Below are positions 11,493 through 21,832 of a stretch of 64,000 nucleotides of DNA, piece after piece. A model generated the notes under the pieces. It saw nothing but the letters and a program-made list of their open reading frames with translations, had not been told where the DNA came from and did not search any database. The stretch comes from Wolfiporia cocos (taxonomy: Eukaryota; Basidiomycota; Agaricomycetes; Polyporales; Phaeolaceae), in assembly GCA_029448655.1 (NCBI GenBank), contig JACCLO010000002.1, positions 1,426,001-1,490,000 of the forward strand, written 5' to 3'. How positions within the stretch are numbered: the stretch's first letter is position 1; every line of letters begins with the position of its first letter. A program made the translations under genes and the position numbers.

Positions 11493-12952
11493 CTAATATC
11501 CATCGTCTCTCTCTTCCGATTCATAGTCTTCGTCTTCGTCTTCTTCGTCTGCGTCATTGCCGCCTTCATCCTTCTCATCTTCCTCTTCGTCGTCTTTATC
11601 GACGAAGTCCTCATCATCCTCTTCGTCGTTGTTAGCATTATCATCGACGGACACCACAACACCAGACGGATTAGACGCCGGACTCTGTCCGGGCTGATGT
11701 TGATTTTCGGCCTGTTTTGCATGGCCTCTCTGCTGTTGCTGAGGAGGGTTCTCCGATTCTGACGCCCGGTCCACATGGTTGTGTGCGCCTGCCACAGGCT
11801 GCCTGTGCGCTGCAGACGAGTTCGCTGCATTCGCTCGGGATTGCAAGTCACGCAAAAGCTGCTGCATCTGTTGTCGATTCCGCACAGACTGAGCCAGAGC
11901 AGGGACACACGGCCTCGGCTGGTAAATCATGGGCTCCCTTGGCGACGGCACGCGCTGCTGCATGCCGAAAACCGACTCTCCAGAACCGCCCATCGGATGC
12001 GAGGAGTTGTTCAAGAGCGTATCCGGCGGGAACACGAACTGTGGACCACCAGATCCCGGGCTCGGCCCTGACGTCATCCCATAGGACTGATCGGTTTGCT
12101 GAGCGGCAGATGCAGGCCGCGGCAGACGCGCATCTTCTTGCTCCTTATTGTCAGATTGTTCAGGATCTTGCATACCGTTGAGGTAGTCTGCGACAGAACC
12201 AGCTGGTCCTAAGTCCTGATGAAATTGATCAAAATGCTGAGGACCAGCGGCGCCTTCATGTTGCATAGGGAACTGGTGTGGAACATGTGAGGTCCCAAAT
12301 TGGTCTACGAACGGGGCAGCCTGCTGTGCGACCTGGCCACCAGCCGGGAACATCGAGGGTGGCCGCGGTGCGAATTGCTGTTCATGTTGCGCAAGCGGTT
12401 GCTGCCCTGTACCCGTTTGCGGACCAGCAAACCCGAGAGATTGATGCGCATATGGCGGGAATTCAGCCGACCACGGGTACGCGGGCGGTGCTGCGCTAGG
12501 TGTCATAGACGGACCTTGACGTTGATAGGCTTGAAGGTAACTTGTGTCTAGATTCATGGGCAACGAGATCGTCTGCGATCGAGCAGCCCGGGCCCCGGCG
12601 TCCCGCTGAAACGCGGGCCCAACACCGTCCACCGACATTGGAGGGTCAAAGCGGGCTGGCATGCTTGACACGGAAGAGGGTCGGCTGACAGGCATCCAAG
12701 CTGGAACTCGCCTTATGCCGTTGTTCACAATCGTACTGACGTATTCGACGCCGTCGATTTCGATAGCTGATACACCAGTTGTATCGCATCAGTGATTTCG
12801 AGCATGAGCTGGTGGCAGGACTTACTGCCGCTCAGATGAGGAGTTGGGTGATGCATTGTCGGCGGCTGTGGCTGATATAATACGCCACTCGCCAGTGGAT
12901 CTTGGTGAACACCTTCAGGCGAAACCTGGTGGTGAGGAGAATAGTTGTTCAT
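11493..12952 (-). CDS. 466-aa Gln/Pro-rich protein with long acidic C-terminus (possible transcription regulator)
   Basis: Two exons (12826-12952, 11493-12766) with a 59-nt GTAAGT..CAG intron. Splicing restores a compact conserved-looking segment IEIDGVEYVSTIVNNGIRR across the junction, which supports the model. The ATG at 12952 is the first after a TATA-like CATATAAG element at 13045-13052. The middle is low complexity, rich in Gln, Pro, Met and Gly, with one short helical patch (SVRNRQQMQQLLRDLQSR). The last ~55 residues are almost purely Asp/Glu with a few Lys (DDEEEDEKDEGGNDADEEDE). Such an architecture is common in coactivators and histone-binding proteins, but no domain is present, so the role is a guess. 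Confidence 0.7.
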
Positions 12953-13279
12953 AACCCCTGCAACTTGGGGTATTGCTAATCTAGCTGGTAGGTCAGAGTG
13001 AGAGACAAGGGACAAGGGGAGCGAGATGTCGATGAAGCGTTTCTCTTATATGTCTGCCACTCGGTTAAAGTAGCCTGCCGCAGGCACGACGGGCGAAATT
13101 CGCCTCGCAGAGCGCAGCTTCTAGCGTCCTTTTGTTGTGCGGCTAGCAAACGTGAGCTCCGGGTAGCGGAGAGCGGCGCACCCGTACGCAGCCTTTGTAT
13201 TGATCGCAGCGACTCCGCGGTATACCCGCGAATGGCTCGCACCCCGAACAGCAACCCACGCGATGACTCACCCATGTTA

Positions 13280-13816
13280 TTAGCAGGATATTGAGCGGCT
13301 GACCCTGTTCGTCAAGGACAGCTTGTTGATGGATGGAACCATCTTCAGCCACTCCTCGTCATCTGCAAAATAATGCGACAGTGACAAATGATATGTGAAG
13401 CGATTGGTAGGACAACCCCGGATTGAGCTCCAAGACCTCACCTTGGCATAGAAACTGGAGGACAATTGGACCGATCGATAATGCTCCCATCATACATGGC
13501 CTTGTGCCTAAGTCCCTCTCCGATCCCGGAATTCAAGCTCAGATGGCCCGAAATATGCCACGCCTCTCGCGTAGGTGGCAATGCTAGGGTCTACGATATG
13601 CACCATAACGCCCTCGCGTTTGTCACGAGGCAGGGCACATCCCAGCGCAAACGTCGCCATTGTGCGCAGTGCCGAGGGCACCGAGACCAATCCACGTGAG
13701 ACGCTGTAAGTAATGCCTCGCCCACATGTAACGAAAGGTGGCGATGCCTCAGATACCCCAATTACCGGGGTGCTGACAGATGATGGAGGGAAACCGACAT
13801 CGAGGTCGATGGATCA
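13280..13816 (-). pseudogene. Frameshifted coding remnant
   Basis: Protein-like stretches follow one another on the minus strand but change frame several times: LDVGFPPSSVSTPVIG and MATFALGCALPRDKREG in one frame, SGHLSLNSGIGEGLRHK in a second, IGPIVLQFLCQGEVLE in a third, DDEEWLKMVPSINKL in a fourth. A few joins could be explained by introns, but no combination I tried gives an open path from a start to a stop. I read it as a decaying gene of unrecognised family. The alternative is a real gene with unusual splicing. Confidence 0.35.
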
Positions 13817-15953
13817 GAGACGGAACGGCCTGGATCAATAATTTAGCGGCGGATATCAACGCAGCGCCCGTAGTAAACTACCTCTAATGAGTTCTATGCA
13901 CGCGCAGCACTCGAGCCGCACAAGATCGTCTGACAAATTTGCACGTATGCTACACGAAGCCGGTGTCCGGACTGTGTGGAAGCTGGGTGAAACGGCCCGG
14001 AAATGAGGATAGCACAAAGGGAGTCGGCTGTCCCCGATCAGATTATCCGGCATATTAATACGGTCGCAACGAAGGAGAATCTGCGGCCACCGAACTCATC
14101 GGGCGAGCACTGGTGTATGAGCGGCAAGCTATTGAAGCATCACTCACAGACCTACCTTGCGATAAGCCCCTTGTCACTCCAATCGTCAAGAGCATGCTGG
14201 CTGCATCATCGCGACAATCACTGCAAATCTTCTACTTCAAATGCACGATACATCGCAAATAGTGGCCTGCGTGGGGATAGAAGTCTGAGCCAATGTCAGC
14301 GCAGAGCGATAGAGGACAGTATCAGTCTTCGGATTCAACGGCTTCAGGACAAACCTCGGAGATCAGGTCGAGCATTCGCACCGTATGGATCTCAGTCGAC
14401 ATGTGTCTTTCACGCCGCACGAGTGTACAGGCATGTATGCGCAAGCTAGCGTCGGCCACAAGACAAAGTAACCTCGATGCTCCCCGACCTCGCGCTGAAG
14501 TCAGGCAGTAGCTCTCTTCGATGCGAAATCATGACCTGCTGCACAATGTCTGTTCAGCGACAGTGTGAAGAGCCAACTTGAGTGGGTACTCAACGCTGTG
14601 CTCAATCCTGCTGTGTAAGAGTCTATATGCGCCCATTCTGGTTAAACCCTATGGTTTCTGTTCAGATCTACGTACCAAACCAACGCCGAACAAGGTGCTT
14701 GATGGAACTCCAGGTAAGTTTCCAGCTTACAAGCCATCTGGGCAGCTGCTGGCTCTATACTCGACCCCTTCGTCGCCGCCAAGGGGACATATATTAGCTA
14801 TTGTATCGCTTATAGGGCATACTCGGAATATCTGCTAGAGCATAGGTGAGTTCTAGACTTGGTATATACAAATGCCCTCCATACCACGAAGACTGCCTTG
14901 ATAGATCATTCGCTGCACGTGTATTTGATTCATACCAGGTGCTTGCGGCGGGGAATTTCTGCTTACACTTTTGTGTGTCCGTGACTATCGAGACAGGTCC
15001 GCCCATCTCTTCTACTTGCTCATTGTTGGGCCACCACGAGAATCTATCCACGATCAGCATGCCGTTGGATATGCCTAATGCAGTAGAAGCACTTCTGCAA
15101 CATCCTCGGCGTCCGCGTTGCGGCCATAGAGCGTAGCAGTAGCGCTACTTGTGTGATTTTAGGTAGCCTTCATCACTCAGAGGTAGGCGTCCTGAGATCG
15201 TCTCATGACACAGCCCGCGCAGCCAGCGACAAGCACTTGAAACGCAAACTCCTTTCACGGCGCGAACCTGTAGAAGCAAGCGAATGGATTAGACCCTGCA
15301 CCCAAAAACCCCGTACAGGAAACCTTGCCTGCAATCATCGCACCGTGCGCAAGTTAATAATGCTGTCGCTGGCTGAGATTGAAATATTGACAGGCAGGGT
15401 GCGATTGACAATGACATACGAGGTTGTGTCTTGTGGGTCCACGTTGATGGCATTAATTGGCTTGTGCCGTCCTCAGCGTCACGGTCAGCCCGTCGCTCTG
15501 CATCCTGGCATTCAGTGAGGGCTAAGGTACGGTATTTTTTCTGTGCCAGGCGAAATCACAGACATTTGGTGCATGCAGGACCACATTTTGTTTTGCTCAT
15601 GGCGAGCGGTCAGTAAGTTGGGTTGGGCGCCTACCACGAGCGCTGGCACTTCACTTGGGGTTGTCGTACTAATCGCAATCTGAGTTATTACATCCTACCT
15701 GTGCCATTTAATGTATGAACAGACATCATGCCATGGATATAAAAGAGGGAGAGTGACAACACCATACAATCCCCAACGTACAAGCCAGCCTGGCAAGTAC
15801 ACGATTACCACCAGAATCGTGCAACAGGCACAGACCCGGCCCAATGCAAAGCCACAGAGGGATACCTCTCCATTCCAACCTTCATCCACAATACAACACG
15901 ACATTCCATACCATCCGGCCCTCCTTCGTCCGATAACGAGCGTACCGACTCGC
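13817..15953. other. Gene-poor stretch with coding-like debris on both strands
   Basis: Short protein-like stretches appear on the plus strand (for example SDKFARMLHEAGVRTVWK at about 13930-13985 and ESAATELIGRALVYERQ at about 14080-14130) and on the minus strand (MLIVDRFSWWPNNEQVEEM near 15060-15000). None is flanked by an unambiguous start, stop and splice pattern, and opposite-strand readings of the same bases also look protein-like, so strand is uncertain. Probably remnants of one or more genes. Confidence 0.35.
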
Positions 15954-16820
15954 TCACTCAGCAACGACCAGGCCGCTCATGGCTCGCTGTACCTCCGCCA
16001 TCCCGTTTCCAGCGCCGTTCACCATGCGGGGGCCGAGGCCCGGGTGTCTGACACCCAGCGCGGCGCCGATGATCCTCTTCCCGGGGTCGCCAATGCGCGG
16101 CGCGCCGTGGTCGGGCAGGGCGGCCACGATAGCGGGGTCTACGACCGTCGGGTCGACGGGCGAGGCGTCCGCGCCTAGCGTGGAGGAAATGAGCGAGTTG
16201 AGGGTCGGGTGGGACGGGATGTTAGGGAGGGTCGGTGATGGCTCACGGTCACGGTCCCGATCCCGTGGCGAGCCGTTGTTGGCGCGGTCGGCGCCGTTGG
16301 CGCTGTTGTTTGCGCCGTTGCGGTGCGGGTTGCTGACGGACATGCCGCGGCCGTGCGAGACGGAGTTGCGCACGTTGTGCCCGCGCCCGTTGCCGTTGTG
16401 CTGCCGGGCGTTCACGTTCTGGATGACCGCCTGCGCGTCGGGTCCGTCGTATGGTTTTATGGTAGTCGTTTGCGTCGAGTTGGGGGAGGAGAAGATGACG
16501 GGAGGGAATGCGAGGGTGTGGAGATATGCGCGTTTGGCTGCCACAGACCAAGCACATCAGCATGTGGCCAGTGCAAGAGGCAGCCCCGTCACACGTATGG
16601 GACTTTAGGACATTGCAGGTCGGCACTCACCAACAGTAGCGTCATTGAAGACAATGAGGAGACTAGTGTCGTCAATCCACTTTATCTTAAACCCTCCGCT
16701 GGCATTCTCCCATTCGGAAAAGGCGGCTTGAATGTCCCTCGTTTTGAGCTCCTTCGGAAAGCCCGTCAGGGACAGGATACGGGTAACGCATGCAGAGAGT
16801 TGAGAAAGAGAAGATGCCAT
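15954..16820 (-). CDS. RRM-like protein of the R3HCC1L type
   Basis: Two exons (16631-16820, 15954-16537) with a 93-nt GTGAGT..CAG intron; 257 aa. The ATG at 16820 has a good Kozak context (GCCATGG). Residues ~18-72 form an RRM-like fold: SLTGFPKELKTRDIQAAF, FKIKWIDDTSLLIVFND, then after splicing ATVAKRAYLHTL. The pairing of FPxELKTxD with KWxDDTxxLxVF is the signature of the C-terminal domain of animal R3HCC1/R3HCC1L proteins. The rest is Asn/Arg/Gly-rich and disordered (RDRDRDREPSP), ending in a helical segment (AEVQRAMSGLVVAE). RNA binding is inferred from fold. It is divergently transcribed from the SIKE-family gene. Confidence 0.75.
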
Positions 16821-17564
16821 GGCGACCGTGAGCGGCGGATGGAATGCGTGCGATGCGAATGAGGAAAGTCAACGACAGCAGATGAATCCGTACGACTGCT
16901 GGTGGGCAACCGAGATGAGGAAGGCAGTCAAGATATGCGTGAAAGGGTCCAGAAAGGCTTTGCGTAGCGGAACGAGTGAGGGTTGGTGTTGTACAAAGGA
17001 TAGCCAGCAAATGGTTCGGAGGAAAAACACAGAATCGGTCTGAAGAGTATCAGACCCGGCTGCCAGCACCAGAGGGCAGGCGCGGCGAGTTCGCACGCCA
17101 CATGGTCGTTTCCACCCAAAAAATAGCGGAAAATCCTGGCTGTTGCCATGAATCGACCAACGCCAAAGGGATAAAGCTGAGTTGTAGTCTCCTACTGCTC
17201 GCTCACACGCGCGGTGGCCCATGCAGCTGCTCGCAATCATTAAAACTCGACCCTCCGAGGATGCGGTGTGTTCCTGAATAGGTAGGGTTAGGGTTATAAT
17301 TAAACAGTTGCATTTGGCCTCGGCAGTCTGGGGCCACGATGAAATGGTTTCGCGGTACACGCACATAAGGAGAGTGCTACGGGCCGTGTCATCTCTCGCG
17401 CATTGCGAACTGCGACCTGCTTGAGCTATGACCGAGAGGAGACTGACGCGCGCGCACGGTCGCGAACCCGAGGATTCGGACTGCTAGAAGTTAGGGCATG
17501 ATCCGCAACGACAGCCCGCTGCGAGGTCACAGCTGCACTCGCCTCATAACATCTCGCAGCGACG
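16821..17564. promoter_or_regulatory. Bidirectional intergenic region between R3HCC1L-type and SIKE-type genes
   Basis: 744 bp between two divergent start codons. The short ORFs here overlap on both strands and have no support. No specific factor site is claimed. Confidence 0.4.
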
Positions 17565-18857
17565 ATGGCCGCCCTGTATCACCATGAGTTAGACCACGAT
17601 ATCTACCGCGCACTCCAGCTATTGCACGAGCTGGGCGAGCAGAACGCGCACAACCAGAAGCTTGCCGCGTCGCTCAAGGCTCAAGCGGGTACAGTGAAAG
17701 TACGTTCCTTGCGCGCGTAAATACCAGCAGAAGAGTCACCCATACGAAGTCACCCAGGAGGAGGCAGCGCACGTCTCGAGCGACATATCCCTGAGGAGAT
17801 TCAACGTGGACATCTCCAAAGGTGAGTCGGAGGCAAGCCGTGCGTTGCGCGCCCGCTCAGGACGCCTGCAGAGGTGTTCGAGTCGGAACTAGAACGCACG
17901 AATGCTCAAACCATCATCGAGAACCACACGCTCCTCCACGAGAACCGGCAGCTCAGCCTGCTCCTGAAGGAGTATGAGCAGACGATGGAGACCGTCATGT
18001 CGAAGTTCCGCAGCCACGCGGTATGTACAAGACCTCCCTGGACACGCCAAGTCGAGCTTCACTCAGCTTTACAGTTGGCCGCACAACGGCACGAGCTTAC
18101 GCTGACGAAACACTACGAGAGCCTGATCCACGCGCGCGAAACCTCATTGCTGCAGGCCGAGCTTTCGAACGACACAGCCGTTCAGCAATCTCTCGAGCGC
18201 CTCGCAGACAACCTCCGCGCCCTCCTCCGGACAATGACCGGCGAAGAGCCCGAGGCGTCCAGCCACCCACAGCAGCCGGTGCCAGAGCAGGGCGGCACAG
18301 ACGACAGCCAGCCCGCGCCCGCACCCCCGCGCGCGTCCGACGACAGCCTGCTGGACGGGCTGCGCGGGCGGGAGGACTGGGCGCTCGAGCGCGAGGCGGA
18401 GATCGCGCGGCTGGAGCGGGAGAACGAGGAGCTGCGCAGGATGCTCGGCATCGACCGCGCGTCCGCCGCGGCGAACGGCTGGCTGCAGGACGAGGCGCGC
18501 GAGCTCGCGACGCTCGACCGCCGCTACATCCCCGCCGCGCCGCAGGCGCAGACGGAGAGCCCCGGCCGCCCGTTCGCGCACCCCGGCCCCCGCCTCCCCA
18601 TGGCGCAGGGCACGGGCCTCGACGCGCTCATGAACTTCAACACGCCGGACAACGGGAACGGCGGCTCGCTGCTCCCCGGGAATGCGCTGCAGCGGTCGTC
18701 CGAGTTCCAGCAGCCTGGGATGCGCGGGCCGCAGGGCCGCCGGCCTGCGATGCTCGGGCAGCGGCAGGGAGGACCTAATGTATGGGGAGGGTTGGACCAC
18801 CAGTCGCGCTCAGAAAGGCCATGGCAGGCTCCTGCAGGTCTTGACCTTAGTCGGTAA
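17565..18857 (+). CDS. SIKE/FGFR1OP2-family coiled-coil protein (STRIPAK-type component)
   Basis: Four exons (17565-17699, 17758-17821, 17872-18020, 18075-18857) with introns of 58, 50 and 54 nt; 376 aa. Exon 1 begins [20 protein letters not shown]. The diagnostic block lies across exon 3: [20 protein letters not shown] then SKFRSHA, matching the ENxxL..Hxx.LxxIMxKYR core of SIKE proteins. Further coiled coils follow ([33 protein letters not shown]), then a Gly/Pro-rich tail. The third intron is divisible by three and open, so it can be missed. The acceptor of intron 1 is uncertain: an earlier CAG at 17730 would give a 31-nt intron. Animal SIKE proteins bind striatin-PP2A complexes; a STRIPAK role here is by homology. 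Confidence 0.75.
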
Positions 18858-19384
18858 ATCACTTACCCGTTTAATGATTCGCCTTGTCTTCCTGTATCGA
18901 CCTTACCAGGTGTTAGGCCATCCTCCAGGTGATTGTGACAACGGACGCTTATTTGACCCGCAAGGAACATTCAGACCGGGTTGAAATGTTCGATTCAGTA
19001 GAGCTTGTAAAGCAGTGTGTCCCTGTAGGCTGGTACTTACGGCTGTCGACTGCGGCAATGTTATACTCACTGTAGCACAGTAATTGCGGCCTGCTAGTTC
19101 GAATCACGCCGGCTCACACCATACAATGCGAGGTGAACAAGAAAAAAAAGATGATTTCATGTAATGCGAGGATGCTCTGTAACTTGTAACACATGCACGT
19201 ACTGGGTATATAATCCTACACGAGACGTAACATACAGTAAGTATCTACACGGGGGCATACGGTGGTAACAACACACGCTCGATATAAGTAGCGACGAGAC
19301 GGCTCATTAAGCATTAACTGATCTACCAGACTCACTGTCACTGTGCGCCGCAGCGCAGACGCAGGGACCGTCCCAATGACTCGC
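18858..19384. other. Convergent intergenic region, one tRNA-like T-arm only
   Basis: A GTTCGAATCAC stretch at about 19098 resembles a tRNA T-arm, but no acceptor or D-arm pairing could be found. Otherwise nothing. Confidence 0.5.
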
Positions 19385-21832
19385 CTAACACGCGACGCCG
19401 ACCTCCCACCCGAGGCCGCTCCGCCCGATGCCCTCCCACGCGACGCCGACGAGGCGCTCCTTCCCCTCGCACATCCTGCCCTCGCGCGGGCGGCCCTCCC
19501 AGCGCAGCGCGAGCCCCGCACACACGTTATGCAGCGCCTGCAGGCGCAGCAGCACCGGGTTCGCGACGGGGCGCAGGCGCGGGCCCGTCGGGTCCGCCTG
19601 CAGGCGGAACGGCGAGCGCGGCGGCGTCGCGGGTGGGCGGAACACGCGCGGGTGCGCCGGCGCCGGCGCGTCGGGCCCACACAGCGCGAGCGGGACCATC
19701 GCGTGCGCGCGCGGCGGCGCGCCCTCGGGGATGTCCGCGTCGGGCGCGGGCAGGAAGAGCGCGACGTCGGGCGCGCCCGCGCGGTACCCCTCCGGCTTGA
19801 GCGCCCCGCCGCCGCCGGCGCGCGCCGGGCTGCCCGCGGCGGACGCCCTGCGCCAGCCCGAACGGGAAGGCGAGCGCGAGGCCGAGCGCGCGCGGGCGAA
19901 TGGGTCCGTTCCCACGCTGAACATGGTCGCCTTCACGTATGCACGCTGGAACTGCGCCGCCATGTCCACGAGGCTCGATACTGAGCGGCCCACCCGCTGC
20001 ACGAGCCCGCCGTCGGGCATCGCCGCGATGTCGACGGCCCTGGCTTGCTCGGCTCGGGTGCGTGTGCGGCCCCGAATAGGCACCGCGATGGTGGCGTGGG
20101 GCTGTGGCTTGCGAGGAGAGGGATCCATGCTGAGCGGGTGGTCGGATGGCGATACAGGGGCCAGGTGCGAGTGTCGACAGGTGTAGTAGACTCGCCGTGG
20201 CTCACCGTGCAAGGCTGACGAGAATGGCGACGGAGACGCGGACACCACTGGCGACTTCAGCGAGAAGATCGAAGAGGACGGCGTCGTGATCGCCGTCGAC
20301 ACCGACAACCGCGAGCTGCGGCTGCCGAACGAGAACCAGCTGTTCGAGCGCGTGACGGTGGACGCGGTCGACGACGTCGCGGAGGCGTCGGCGGACTCGG
20401 ATGTGGACGCAGTCGTGTTCGAGCACGCCACACAGCCTCGCCCGACCTCGCTCCGCTGCACGCCAGTCTGCGTTGGCCGCACCCGCTCGCGGCTCTTGCC
20501 CTTCTTCGACGTTTGCTCCTTGCAACCGGCCGGCTCGAGAAGGCTGTCGAAGAGCTCCCTCTGCGACTGGCTGAGCTTCGCCCGAGTGCGCGCCTCGACG
20601 CGCTCGTCGTCACGGAACAGGGGGCCGTCCATGCTCGCGACGACCTCCGCCCAACCCACCGACCTGTTCAGACTGCGGGCCAGCTCCTGCTGCATCCTGG
20701 GAAGCGTCAGCGTGTGCTCGTCCGGGGATGCAGGCGGCGACGCGCTATACAGCGACGACGACGACGGCGACCTGGCGGCGATGTACGGGATCGGCGAATA
20801 CAGCAGCGGGTCCTCCTCGGCGGGGCGCGGGGGCGGCGGCCGGTTCGCGAGGCGCTCGGTGCCCAGCGTGCTGTAGTCGAGCAGGGGGCGCTGCTCCCGC
20901 CCGCTGTACCGGAGCTGCGGCGCGTGCCGCAGCTCGCGCTCGCGCGCGGCGCGCTCCCTCTCGCGCTCCTTCGCCTCCCGCTCCACGCGCCGCCGCTGCC
21001 GCGCGTCCTCCTCCCTCCGCCACGCGATCCGCGCCTTCTTGGCCCTCAGCGCGCGCAGGCTCTCCTCGTGCACCCGCCCCAGCGCCCACAGCCGCTCCTC
21101 GCGCGCGATCCGCCGCTGCCGCTCGCGCTCGCGCAGCAGGCTCTCCCTGCACCGCCGCTCGCCCTCCTCGTCCAGCCGCAGCCCGCCGGGCGGCAGGAAC
21201 ACGCTGTCAAAGTCCGCGTCCTTGACGGTGTCGATGCGCGGGTCGTCGTCGCCGGTGACCTCGTACCCCCTGTACTTGAGGTAGAGGACCTTCGCGCGGT
21301 GGAAGTCGTCCATGGCGTATGCGACCTGGATCTGGGCCTCGAGTGTGCGTGGCGGCGACGGCGGGCGCTCGTAATAGTCGAGCGGCATGGGTGGCCCGGC
21401 CGCAGGGCCCGCGTAGGAGTCCTCGTGCTCCGGCGGCGTTAACGGCCCAAGGGGTGTGGGGTCCGGCGAGAGCGAGTCGAGTGTGCTGAAAGACTCTGAG
21501 CGAGAGGGCACCGGGTGAGCAAGAGGGACGGGGAGAGGCGATGGCGGCGGTGATGGCGGCAAGCGAGAAGAAGAGGCAAGTGGGGCTCCCCGGATGGACG
21601 AGTCGAGGACATCGGCGCGGTGCGTGCGCGCAGACGAACACGAGCGGCGCGGGGGCCGTGTCGACGCGGTGCGTTGGGGCGTGCGCTTGCAGAGATTAGA
21701 CTGCGGCACGACGGAGACGGATATGCGTGCGCGGAACGCGGAGTCGTTGGTCTTGCGGGCGTGCGCGGCAGGCGACATCTCGCGCGAGCGTCCGCGGCGG
21801 TTCATGGCGTCCTGGACACTGGTCGGCAGCAT
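19385..21832 (-). CDS. 815-aa protein with basic/charged coiled coil, unknown function
   Basis: One uninterrupted frame from the ATG at 21832 to the stop at 19385-19387. Residues ~150-220 contain an ordered-looking region (AQIQVAYAMDDFHRAKVLYL, YEVTGDDDPRIDTVKDADFD). It is followed by a very Arg/Glu-rich single helix or coiled coil (residues ~220-300, e.g. RERERQRRIAREERLWALGR). The rest is Ser/Pro-rich, with two further ordered patches (ELFDSLLEPAGCKEQ; GGLVQRVGRSVSSLVDMAAQ) and a C-terminal block (VLLRLQALHNVCAGLALRW). A possible GT..AG pair around 20128-20203 would shift the frame into less protein-like sequence, so I left it unspliced. No family is recognised; the antisense ORFs over this GC-rich gene are shadows. 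Confidence 0.65.
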   Translation of the reverse strand: MLPTSVQDAMNRRGRSREMSPAAHARKTNDSAFRARISVSVVPQSNLCKRTPQRTASTRPPRRSCSSARTHRADVLDSSIRGAPLASSSRLPPSPPPSPLPVPLAHPVPSRSESFSTLDSLSPDPTPLGPLTPPEHEDSYAGPAAGPPMPLDYYERPPSPPRTLEAQIQVAYAMDDFHRAKVLYLKYRGYEVTGDDDPRIDTVKDADFDSVFLPPGGLRLDEEGERRCRESLLRERERQRRIAREERLWALGRVHEESLRALRAKKARIAWRREEDARQRRRVEREAKERERERAARERELRHAPQLRYSGREQRPLLDYSTLGTERLANRPPPPRPAEEDPLLYSPIPYIAARSPSSSSLYSASPPASPDEHTLTLPRMQQELARSLNRSVGWAEVVASMDGPLFRDDERVEARTRAKLSQSQRELFDSLLEPAGCKEQTSKKGKSRERVRPTQTGVQRSEVGRGCVACSNTTASTSESADASATSSTASTVTRSNSWFSFGSRSSRLSVSTAITTPSSSIFSLKSPVVSASPSPFSSALHGEPRRVYYTCRHSHLAPVSPSDHPLSMDPSPRKPQPHATIAVPIRGRTRTRAEQARAVDIAAMPDGGLVQRVGRSVSSLVDMAAQFQRAYVKATMFSVGTDPFARARSASRSPSRSGWRRASAAGSPARAGGGGALKPEGYRAGAPDVALFLPAPDADIPEGAPPRAHAMVPLALCGPDAPAPAHPRVFRPPATPPRSPFRLQADPTGPRLRPVANPVLLRLQALHNVCAGLALRWEGRPREGRMCEGKERLVGVAWEGIGRSGLGWEVGVAC

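Noticed and set aside
19060..19130. Possible tRNA gene (GTTCGAATCAC T-arm-like)
   Set aside because: T-stem pairs poorly, and no matching 5' acceptor strand, D-arm or anticodon stem is found upstream.
20128..20203. A 76-nt intron in the 815-aa gene
   Set aside because: It would shift the downstream frame into sequence that looks much less protein-like and would truncate the product.
20513..21442. 309-codon plus-strand ORF inside the 815-aa gene
   Set aside because: Arg/Leu/Pro-only composition typical of the antisense of a GC-rich coding strand.
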